From Phyllostachys edulis (Eukaryota > Streptophyta > Magnoliopsida > Poales > Poaceae): a stretch of 64,000 nucleotides of DNA. Both the position numbers and the translations under genes were made by a program. The first letter of the stretch is position 1, and the number at the start of each line of letters is the position of its first letter. The notes beneath the pieces are model-generated. The model saw only the letters and a program-made list of their open reading frames with translations, was not told where the DNA came from and ran no database searches. The stretch covers positions 32,406,338-32,470,337 of the forward strand of contig CM070561.1 of the NCBI GenBank assembly GCA_036346405.1, given 5' to 3'. Shown piece by piece: positions 22,901 to 34,900 of this stretch.

Positions 22901-25900
22901 GGAGGGAGAAGGGGGTAAGGGATAAGGAGGAAAGGGGTAAGACCAAGCCCCATCAGAGAGACATCCAGCCGAGAGCACCACCAAACAAAGCACACAACTT
23001 GAGCCCTTTTGCCAACCGAGAGCTTCCACTGTCAAGAGCAGCAAGCACAACCACCATTCTTCCCTCCACCGAAGGCAATACCCACAGCAGAAGGCAATAC
23101 CCACAGCAGAGCAAGGCAAAACCAAGTATGTATCCCATCCCTCCATCTTTTGTCCATCCCAATAGAACAAGTAGGGCATAACTCTAGTGCGTAAAGTACA
23201 AGGAAGGGGAGGGGTGAGAGTAGATCAAGGAAGGGGAGGGGAGAGAGTAGATCTTCCCTGGTAGAGCTCGTAGGAGGCAACGGCACCGAGGGGAGGTGCA
23301 CGGCAGTCGGAGGCCGAGCCGGGCGACCATGGCCCCAACAAGAGAGGCGCGAGGCGGCTCACAGGGTGTGGGCGAGCAGGCTTGGCGCATGGGAGCTGCG
23401 CTTGTTCAGGTGGAGGTTCTGGAACGGCGCCATCCGCAAGTTACTCCGCTTCGCTTGGCTAACAGGCAAGTGTATGGTAGAGTGATAACCTGTAAGTGCT
23501 ATGACATAAGTGATGTTTATATAATGATGCATATATGATGATGCTTATAGTAATGGCAATAATGATGAAACGAGGTGAGCAATGAGGCTACCCTGTCAAT
23601 GATGATGAACCATGTTAATGACAATGGACATGCATTTGCATCATGGGAAGAATGCACGAGCTAGGTCGGTGAGAAAGTCATGTAACTATTCCGGTGAGGT
23701 CGATGAGAAAGACACATGACTAATCTGAAGTGCTCTAGATAAAGTCTTACATCTGTAGGGACTAGATAAAGTCCTACAATGTAAAGACCTCATCCTAACG
23801 AAGATGGGGGAAGAGTACGTCATCGACGGGTGAACACTCCGCGATACCGGTATCAACTAATGAGATGCATAGGAGCACGAGCGTGATGGTGCATTCACAT
23901 ATATGGGTAATGCAATGAGCAAATGAGCATGTAGAATAATGATGCATTACGCTAATGGAAAGTTAATGATGGAAATAGTGATATGGTTATGTTTATGTTG
24001 GTGTGCTAGTGTTTATCGTTTGTATTATGTGCTTACTGAGTCTTCGGACTCACCCTTGTTTATTTTGGTGTTTAGGTGAACGATGAAGTTAACATGCATC
24101 GAGAAGGAAGAATAGTATATCCACATCACATGTAGTTACTAATGCAAACCATCCTTCCTAGATATTCTACTTTTGTTGTACTATGTCAGTTGTTAAATTA
24201 GCTGCGCAAAGTTTGTAATGAATAATGTGTAGTGGTAGCATTCTGGGCCTAAGTGGCGGGTCGGGGTGTTACAGTTGGTATCAGAGCGAGCGTTAGGTCC
24301 GTGATGGAAAATTTTTAGACCTAGGTTGATTAATTACAAAAACTTGACTTAGGCCAAATAATTAAATTAAACTTGACACACTCTGGTGCACAGTAGGATG
24401 GGTTTTGGGTCAAGCGTTGCATATATGTTTTAGCTAGTTATGTTGCTGATGTGCATTGTTACGAGATAACTATTTGTGAATTGATCGTGTGAATGCTTGT
24501 TGGACGTGAACAGCGATGCCAAGAGGTAGAGGTCGCGGCCGTGGCCGTGCTCAAGCAGAGCCACCGCTTGAGGTTCAGCAAGAAGCACCTGATGTAGAGG
24601 TTGTTTCCACTGAGCAGTCCGTAGCTGGGAATCAGGCAAGGTCTTTGGCCTTGCTGCGAGACTTTATGGAAGAGGTCCGTGTGCTTTGCCAACAAGCGCC
24701 GGTAGCCGCTGCTGCGGTTGTACCCGTTGTGGTACCTACTGTTGTTCCAACCGTGTCGGAGGCAAGGATGGGCCTTCGTGAGTGGTTGGCTTTATGTCTA
24801 AACATTTTCGATGGGGCGGGTACACCAGTCCAAGCGGCGGACTGGTTGCGCTATATGGGAAGACAATTTGAAGCCCTAGAAATGAGCTCACAGCTGAGAG
24901 CTCGCTACGTGGCATTCCAGTTAAAGGGTCAGGCGGACATCTGGTGGGAGTCCTTTCGGCTAGGACCCTTATGGTCCCACTAATCGGGGAGATCTTTGTT
25001 GAAGCGCTCAAGGCGGCACTACAGAATCTTTTGTGGAAGTATGGAAATTCGCCTTGTCAACGTTCGTCTTGAAGATGACCGTGGTAAGTCTGACGCGAGG
25101 TTCAATGATCTGATCCGTTTCGTACCATCGGTCGCGAGCAATGATCTGGAGAAGGCCAAAAGGTTTCGCCGAGGGCTCAACTCTGAGTTTCGACATGTTA
25201 TGGGAGCCACTGCGCCACGTGACTTTAGGTCAGTGGTAGAACAAGCCAGGGATGGAGATGGAAATGCAGCTCACTAAAGGACTGCAACCTTCTAGTGGTC
25301 CAAGCGCTTCTGGTAGTGACCAGAAGAGTCTTAGCGAGGAGGGTAGGTCATCTCAATGACCTACTCTCAAGAAGTCCAAGTGGGGCCAGCATCCCCCGCA
25401 GTAGTCCAAGTCCAAATCTTCGAGGCCGTCTTCTGCAGCGCCTCGTTCGTCGTCAGCAACCCCAGCCTATCGTCCTGTCGCAGGGCAAGGCATGATCTAT
25501 TTCAAGTGCGGTGGTGGGCACCGTGCTGCTGAATGTTCTTGGACGGGAGAGTGTCGGCAATGTGGCCGGTCGGGCCATATGGAGCGGGTTTGTCGTCAGA
25601 ACCCCTCTAGTATTATCAAGTGGGAGCCGGTACCTGTGTCATCGACAAATGCTTTGCCTCGGGGGTCTATCCAGATGTTGGTGATTGCCCCTGCACCGCA
25701 GCCTCTCTTTCCTGGGCACCACCCGTCGGGTATTACTGGCACCCTACACCAGTTGCTCCAGTTCAGCACGCTGCACCGCCTCCATTTCCATTGCCATCTC
25801 AGCCGAGTGTTGGTGCTCTCGTCACCCCGACGCCACACGGAGTCTACACATTGCCTGCCGCTGAGTCCGTGGGTCGATTGTACGTGGTGAAAGGTACCCT

Positions 25901-28900
25901 GTTAGTGGATTCATGTGATGCTCTTGTTCTTTTCGATTCCGGTGCTACTTATTCCTTTGTGTCTCGCGAGTTCGCTAGAAAAGCAAAGTTGAGTATGCAG
26001 CAGATCTCGCAGTCTGTTATAGTTAGTTCTCCAGGAGGTATCATTGCTAGCTCCACGGTATGTCCTAGATGCGTGGTTTCATTAGATGGCGAGGATTTTG
26101 TTGCCAACCTAATGGTTATTCAGATAGAACCTTTTGATGTTATTCTTGGCATAGACTGGTTACATTGCTACCGTAGTGACTTCTATACGGAAGACATTCA
26201 CTTTGCAAGCTCCTTCGGGAGGAGATAAGCTATTTGGATAGTTTCATTGGTATTCCATTCAAGCGTAGAGACAAAGCCGAGTTGAATCCTAAGAACTTCA
26301 ACTATAGAAAGTTAAAGATAGAAATAGTCGGTTAAGATTGTATCCTAATAGGATTCTGAGTTCAAATTTCAAACCGGCTCTAATCCTTTATAAGGAGCTC
26401 GGGGGTTTTGTAATGGACAAGTATTATGAATCCAAATAGTTATTTTCCTCAATTTCTTCTTATTTCTGTCTAAGTTACGCTTCTCATCCCTACAACCTTC
26501 GTTCTTCGTTGAGAGGATCTTGGTTCCTAACAATTTGGTATCGAGACACCGATCCGCCCGCCATGCCACCCAAAAGTGATTGGCGTCGGATGCAAGGCTC
26601 GGCAGTTGGAACCCGATCAGAGCTACTCGGGCCATCACCGATCTACAGAACGAACGAGCGGCGCTTTCGGGAGCAACAACTAGCTTCCGATCAGCGCTTG
26701 GGCAACAGCCAAAGATCGTACCATGTTTGAAGCCTGCGCGTCGCCCAGCCCACTCGGCGGCGGCGAACCGCCCGCCAGATCCGGCGCGCCGCGCGAAGCG
26801 GCGTGCTTCGCTCCCGATCGCGTTCGACGACGCGTCCCGAACCTATCGAGAGTCGGTTCCTCGCGCCGGTCGAGGTTCATCGAGCACCGGAGGATTCGCC
26901 CACCGGAATCGGCGGCAATTTCGACGAGCGCCGAAATACCGACATCAACGAAAACTATCGAGCTCGGCGGTTCGCCCGCCGAGAAAACAGCGGCGATATC
27001 GGCGAACGCCGAGACTCTGACACCAACCCGGCTCGAATACATCTCGACGGCCCGCCTCTCGGCGCTGACTGCTGGTTTATGACGGGTCGGTCGATCCAAT
27101 TACTTGGCTCACAAAGTGTGATCAGTATTTTCGTGCATACCACGTTCCAGAAGAAGATAAAGTATGGATGGCGGCGTTCCACCTATCAGGGTTGCCCACT
27201 CATGGTTCTACGGGTTAGAACGCGATGAGGACAAATTCCATGGGCGTGTTCAAGCATTATTGTACAATGCGTTTTGGGCGACCATCGGGGCCGAATACTT
27301 TGGGCGCGATCAAAATGCGCAACAAACGGGAACCTTGGCCAAATATCAGCAAGAATTCACGGATCTTCTTTGCCATACCAACGGGTTATCTCGTATACAT
27401 CAGATTGAATTGTTTACAGCAGGCCTGTCTGAACCAATTCGCACTCATGTGGAACTAGCCGGGCCGACATCACTGCAACAAACTCTCAACTTTGGCGCGC
27501 TTATGAGCGGCTCCATCCTCCGGTTGCCCGTCCGACAACGGCGGTCGAACCGTAGCGCCACCACGCTACCGATGCCCCGAGCTTGGCCATCACCATCCTC
27601 CGCATCTCGCCGCCTTCCCAATACCACCGACCGGTTCATACCACCCGCAACACAAAGAAGAAAGAGACACGACGGGCATTTTCATGCCGATCTCGGTGAG
27701 ATGGCCGATCGCCGCCAGCGCGGATTGTGTTTTAACTGTGACGACCAATTCGTTAAAGGTCAAACGACTGTTTTGGCTGGAACCTGAGTTTGACCAAGTA
27801 CCTGTGGACGTCTCGGATGATCTATTGCCGGAGACGAACGAACCAGAAATTTCTTTGCTCGCAGTCACCGGTATTTGCACGGCTCAGACAATGCAGATGA
27901 AGGTCCGTATCGGCACGTTCGAGGGCATAGCTTTGTTTGACACTGGCTCAACTCACAATTTCCTCAACAAAGCTTGTGTCGCCGCCGTTAACCTTCCCAT
28001 CCAACCTCACGGCGGAGCTTGGTCAAGGTAGCCAGCGGTGATAAAGTTGGGCGTGCATAGGTCTTTGCACTAATACACGATGACAATCGCACCATCAACA
28101 TTTGCCGTCGATTTCTACATCATACCCTTCCGGTTTGATGTTATACTTGGGATGCAATGGTTGAGCACATTGGAATCGGTACTATGGAACTTACGGTCAC
28201 GATTTTCTTATTATCACGCATGACACTTGGATTACTTGGGCAGATTGCGGCATCCATCAAGATCCGCAACGCCGCATCTGATGTGGAAGGCACCGATCCA
28301 TTGGACATTCTTTTGGCGAATTCGAACACCGATTCTCGGAGCCTCACGGATCGCCTCCTCTACGGTCATGCGATCACGCGTCCGGCTTGTCGCCAACGCC
28401 TCGACATATCGGTGCGCCCCGTTATGCACATTGAAAAAGATGAAATCGGCGTCGGTGTGCCACGATGTTGGCACAAGGCATCATCAAGCGAGTTCGTTAC
28501 GCTTCTCGTCACCGCTCTGGCGGTTCGCAAGAAAGATGCCTCGTGGCGATTACGTGTGGACTACCGTGCACTCAATGAACATACAATCAAGGATAAATTC
28601 GATACCTCATGTGGATGAGCTTGGATGAATTGGAGGGTTCTTGTTACTTCACCAAATTGGACCTCCGTCGAGGCTATCATCAAATTCACATGTGCGGAGG
28701 ATGTCTTTGGCAGATTCGCGCTCACCATATCACTTTGAATTCTTGGTTCTTCCTTTCGGCCTATGCAATGCCCTTCCACCTTCGAGCAATGATGAATTCC
28801 ATCCTTGATCTTTCCTCCGCCGATTTGTTCTCGTGTTCTTGACGATATCCTTATTTATAGCAAAACTTGGGCCAAACACCTTCACCATGTTAGCCAAGTA

Positions 28901-31900
28901 TTGCGCAACACTTCGAACATCGGCTATTCCTTCACAAGAAGAAGTGCGTTAGGACAAAGAAAATATCATATTTGGGTCATGTCATTTCCCATGATGGGGT
29001 AGCTATGGATCAAGCAAAGGTTTGGCGGTGCTTTCGATTATACGCCCATAGCGTCTGATGCTTGCGTGGATTCTTGGAGTGCAGGTGGTTATTATCGCAA
29101 ATTCATACAAGATTTGACCATATTGCGACACCACTTACTCAACTCCTTTGCAAAAGCTTTCGATTGGTGCGAGGAAGCCGGCGGCATTTGACACTTTGAA
29201 GAAGACCATTGCTTCCGCGACCGCCCTTGATTGCGGATTTCACAAAAGATTTCGTGATTGACCGTGATCGTCTGGTTCGGTTTTGGCGCCGTCTTTGCAT
29301 CAAGGAGGTCGCCCCATTGCATTCTTGATGAAGTATCGCTCCTCGTCAAGCCAAACTTCCAAATTATGAGCGAGGCCGATTGGACTCGTGTTTGCTGAGT
29401 CTTGACCGGGCGGCCCTATGTCCGGGCGCAAGTTTGAGTTCAGACAGATCATTATAGCGTCAAACATTTATTAGATCAACGTTTGACAACGATTGCCTAC
29501 AACATCATTGGATCCCCAAACTCCTCACGATGCGATTTTACGAGTTATCTACAAACCCCAAGAAAGAACAACGTGGCGGATGCCTCTCACGGCAACATGA
29601 GGATGTCGCTTTGCATGCATTGTCAACTACGAATTTTCATATTATGATGATCTCTGTTGTCAACTTAAAACTCATGCTTCATGGGCCGACAAGTACAAGG
29701 AATGGAGTGATAGTTCTTTACCGGCCGGTGGGAGTTTCGGGAGGGCTTTTGCTCTTTCGACAACGTATATTTGTACCACCGGTGATTTTCCAGAATCAAT
29801 AGATCTTTTCGGTTGCTCGTTACATCGGTCATGAAGGTATCACCAAAACTTTGCATCGCGTTCAAGCAAGTTTTTTCATTCACGGGGACGACGTTTGCTT
29901 CAAGAGTTTATTAAGCTCATGTGTCACTTGCGAAGCACAAATCGCAACACTTGCCTCGTGGGATTACTTCAACCCTTACCGTACCACATAATGTTTGGGC
30001 GATATAAGCATGGATTTTATCGATGGTTTGCCCAAAGTTGCTACCAAAACAGATCATTATAGCGATGGTTGACCGATTTTCCAAGTATGCGCATTTTCTC
30101 ACTTTGAGTCATCCATATACCGCTCAGTCTGTCGCGCAAGTTTTTTTCGACGGCATTGTGAAATTACATGGGTTTCCAGAATCTATTGTCAGTGATCGTG
30201 ACAAGATTTTCACCGGCCACTTCTGGATAGCTCTCTTTCGACTAGCCGATGTCAAATTACACATGAGCACGGCATATCATCCGCAGTCGGATGGACAAAC
30301 AGAGGTCGTTAATAGGACAATTGAAATGTATCTTCGTTGCTTATGTGGAGATCGTGTGCGGTCATGGCCGCAATGGTTGCCTTGGGCCGAATTTTGCTAC
30401 AACACATCATTTCATTCCGCTCTTAAATCGACTCCGTTCGAAGTTGTCTATGGACGGCATCCTCCTGCTTTGATTCACCGGCCGGAAGATGCAACGGCAG
30501 CTCCTGAGGTCCAGAAGTTGTTGGGAGACCGTGATGAATTTATTCAAGAAATTCGTTTAAGGTTACTACAATCACAACAACATATGAAGAGCTTGGCCGA
30601 TCAGAAGCGAAGAGAAGTTAAATTTCAAGAAGGTGACTGGGTGTGGTTACGGTTACATCAACGCCAACTTTCGCTCTCTTGCGTGTCTCGTCGAAATTAC
30701 GACCTCGCTTTTTGAACCATACAAGATCCTTTCTACCGTCGGTCAAGTTGCATATCGTTTGGCACTTCTTGCGCAGACAACCATTCATAATGTGTTTCAT
30801 GTCTCTAATCTCAAGCCGTTCCATGGTAATCCTCGACATTGTGCGGCATTGCCTCCTATTCACCATGGAAAGGTCCAACTCAAATGGTCCGTATTATTGA
30901 GCAAGATTGAATCGAGGCATATAGAAATTGCGAGTTCAATGGCACGCAGATTCTATGCAAGAACACGAAGAAACATGGATAGCAGCGATGATTTCCGTAA
31001 GGAATTTCACGATTATCACCATGGACGATCTGTTTCAAAAGGGCGGGAAGTGTTACGGATAGTTTCATTGGTATTCCATTCAAGCGTAGAGACAAAGCCG
31101 AGTTGAATCAAAGAACTTCAACTATAGAAAGTTAAAGATAGAAATAGTCGATTCGTATTGTATCCGAATAGGATTACAGAGTTCATTTAAACCGGCTCTA
31201 ATCCTTTATAAGGAGCTCGGGGTTTTGTAATGGACAAGTATTATGAATCCAAATAGTTATTTTCCTCAATTTCTTCTTCGCTCTGTCTAAGTTCTGGCTT
31301 CTCATCCCTACAACCTTCGTTCTTCGTCGAGAGGATCTTCGGTTCCTAACAATAACCTTTCAGGGGAATGCACCTCTGTGTTCTCTTTGTGTTGGCCAGC
31401 CTGTTCCCTGGCCGACGAATGGTGAAGTTTGGTTCGCTTCTAGCACTTGCGGAGAAGCCGAGCGCACCTTTGCGCACTGGGGATATTCGAGTGGTGTGTA
31501 AGTATCCCGATGTATTTCCCGAAGAGCTTCTGGGTATGCTACCTGAAAGGGGTGTGGAGTTTAGGATTAATCTTGTTCCTGGCACACGGCCTATTTCTCT
31601 ATCTCTGTACCGTTTGGCACGACCTTTTTAGGAAGAATTGAAGAAGTAATTGGATGATTTGTTGTCCAAAGGGTTGATTTGTCATAGTGTATCACCTTAG
31701 AGAGCCCCTATCCTATTCACTGAGAAGAAGGATGGGAGTTGGCGCATGTGCATAGACTATCGTGCTCTTAATTAGGTGACCATCAAAAATAAATACCCTT
31801 TGCCTCATATCGAGGATTTGTTTGATCAATTGAAGGGAGCCAAGGTGTTCTCGAAGATTGATTTGCAATCTGGGTATAATCAGATTCGAGTGCGGGAGCC

Positions 31901-34900
31901 AGATATAGAAAAGACCGCTTTCTCTACCAGGTATGTGCACTTTGAGTATAAAGGTATGTTCTTTGGACTAACAAATGTCCCTGCTGTCTTTATGGAGATG
32001 ATGAACAGTATGCAGCATAAGTATCTTGATGACTTTGTGGTTGTGTTCATCGACGATATCCTGATTTATTCCAAGACAGAGAGAGAGCATGAGCGGCATT
32101 TGAGGCTCATACTTGAGACTTTGAGGGAGAATCAGTTCTTTGTCAAGTTAAAGAAGTGCGAGTTCTGGATTTCTGAAGTGGGCTTCCTGGGTCATGTGAT
32201 TAACCATGAAGATATTTCAGTAGATCCATCCAAGATTTCGACTGTAGTGAACTAGAAGAGGCTAACTAATGTCAAAGAAGTGAGAAGTTTTCTGAGCTTA
32301 GCTGGTTACTACCGGTACTTCGTAAAAGACTTCTCAATTATTGCTAAGCCAATGTCTCAGCTCACGTGGAAGGGCGTGAAATTCCAGTGGACCGATGAAT
32401 GCGAGTGCAGTTTCTGCACTTTGAAAAAAAAGTTAATTCTTGCCCGATTCTCACCCTCACTGAGCGAGCGCTTCACGGTCTACTCGGATGCTTCTCGAGT
32501 GGGTCTGGGTTGCGTGCTCATGCAAGACAGCCGAGTGATTGCGTATGCATCACGACAATTGAAGAAACATGAGCAAAACTACCCTATTCACGATTTAGAG
32601 CTAGCCGCAGTGGTTTTTGCTCTAAAGATTTGGAGGCACTATTTGTATGGAGAGTCTTGTGAAATTTTTACTGATCACAAGAGTCTCAAGTACATCTTTA
32701 CTCAAAAAGAGTTGAATTTGAGACAGAGAAGGTGGCTGGAACTGATCAAGAACTATGATCTCACTATCCAGTACCACCCGGGCAAGGCGAATGTGGTTGT
32801 TGATGCCCTTAGTCGCAAGATGACACCCTCCACTCTAGGTTGTCTTATTGCTGACTTCGATCGGATGGAAATTTCTTATTGTTATCTTTGATGCAGACTT
32901 ACCGAGACCAATTCTTTGTTGGAATTGGCGATTCCAGAGCGAGTGAGAGAAGCGCTACAACATGATCAATTGCTTCAACAAGTGAGAAAACGCCTTGATG
33001 AAGGGAAAAAGGGGGTCTTTAGCCTTGATGAGACGGGCGCATTGTGGTTTAAGGGCTGCCTTTACGTGCCACAAAAGGCTTAGGTCAAGGATAATATATT
33101 GAGAGAGGCTCATCGTACCGCGTACACGGTACATCCTGGCGAGACCAAGATGTATCGGGATTTGAAAAAGAGCTTTTGGTGGAAGAGAATGAAGATGGAT
33201 GTCGCTCGATATGTGGCATCTTGCGGGATTTGCCAGCAGGTGAAGGCTGAGCATAAACGTCCCGCTGGGCTATTGCAGCCTTTGGATGTTTCTCAGTGGC
33301 CATGGGATGACATTACCATGGATTTTGTAGTCGGCCTACCTCGTATCCAGCGAGGTAAGGACGCAATTTAGGTAGTGGTGGATCGATTTAGTAAATCCGC
33401 GCATTTCATCCCTATTTGTACGACGAATTCGGCAAGTGATTTGGCACCCATCTATGTGCATGAGATAGTGAGGTTGCATTGTGTGCCCAAGACGATAGTT
33501 TCTGACAGAGATGCCAAGTTTGTCTCCATGTTTTGGAAGAGTCTGCAGGGTGCTCTGGGCACGAAGCTTCAGTTCAGTACCACTTTCCACCCACAGACGG
33601 ATGGGCAGTTCGACCGCACCATTCAAACACTAGAGGATATGCTGAGGTCCTGTGTTTTGTCCTGGAAAAGTAGCTAGGAGGATCATTTGGCACTCGTGGA
33701 GTTTGCCTACAACAGCTACCACTCCAGTGTTCGGGCAGTGCCATTCGAGGTTCTGTAGGGACGGAAGTGTAGATCGCCACTTTGTTGGGATCTCAGTAGG
33801 CGAGAAGGTTGATACAGGTCGGATTGGGTCCGACAAACAATGGAACAGTGGTGGAGATTAAGCGAATTTGTTAGGCTGCCCGAGTAGGCGTAAAAGCTAT
33901 CTTGCGGATGTGAGGCGCGACTTAGAGTTGAATGGGGATCGGTGCTCTGTGAGTGTCTCCCACTAAAGGAGTTATGCGATTTGGCACCAAAGGGAAGCTT
34001 AGCCCGCAGTACATTGGGCCATTTCCGATTCTAGCACGAATTGGAAAGTTGACATATCGTCTGGACCTTCCTGAGTCCATGCGAAGAGTGTACAATGTGT
34101 TTCATGTTTCTATGTTGAGAAAGTACTTAAGGGATCTGGAGCATGAAATCGTGCTAGAACTGTTGACCCTTAAGCAAGACCTCACCTTCAAGTCCCGTCC
34201 AGTTCGGATTCTGGAGGAATCAGAGAAGGTGTTGAGGCACAAAACGATAAAGTATGTTAAGGTGCTTTGGTCGCACCAGTCTGAACGAGAAGCGACTTCG
34301 GAATTGGAGTCTCGTATGCGCGAGAAGTACTCGGAGTTGTTCTCCACGAGTACGAGTTAGAGTTATTATTTATGTACAGTTGTTTCAGGTTGCTCTTTTG
34401 TGTAGATTGTTGGGCCTTGAGAATTGAGTTGAATTACATTAAAGGGTGGAATGTAATGCCGATGAAAATGCAAAGTGAGTAAAAGTAAGAATCGAGAATA
34501 AATTTTACCCATTTACCTTCCCACAAGAAGAAAACCAACGGGAGGAGAGAGAGGGGGTAAGGGATAAGGAGGAAAGGGTAAGACCAAGCCCCATCAGGAG
34601 AGACATCCACCGAGAGCACAACCAAGCAAAGCACACAACTTGAGCCCTCGCCAACCGAGAGCTTCCTTTGTCAAGAGCGACAAAGCACAACCGCCATTCT
34701 TACTCCACCAAGGCAATACCCACAAAGAGCAAGGCAAAACCAAGTATGTATCCCATCCTCCATCTTTTGTCCATCCCAATCGAACAAGTGGGGCATAACT
34801 CTAGTGTGTAAAGTACAAGGAAGGGGAGGGTGAGAGTAGATCTTCCCGGTAGAGCTCGTGGGAGGCAAGGGGGCGCCTGAGGCGACGGCGGGCCGAGGTC

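Larger units (their letters stand above)
26230..31351 (+). mobile_element. Reina-like chromovirus nested in the Tekay-type element (5.1 kb)
   Basis: LTRs of about 300 bp at 26230-26532 and 31051-31351 flank a compact gag-pol with a C-terminal chromodomain. The target duplication is ATAAG at 26225-26229 and ATAAC at 31352-31356, one mismatch. Small size, short LTRs and chromodomain fit the Reina clade (inference). A purine tract (AAAAGGGCGGG) precedes the 3' LTR. Coding parts are badly damaged in the protease and RT, better kept in the integrase. Confidence 0.9.

Noticed and set aside
22730..23301. Overlapping open frames on both strands (up to 149 codons) in and around 22.7-23.3 kb
   Set aside because: They lie in the LTR of the Tekay-type element and recur in decayed form at 34.4-34.9 kb. 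There are no motifs; the frames are by-products of purine-rich LTR sequence.
26580..27228. Four long overlapping frames in a GC-rich stretch that could look like a host gene
   Set aside because: It lies between the LTR and the gag of the nested Reina-like element, and the downstream frame is plainly Gag. High GC alone opens several frames.
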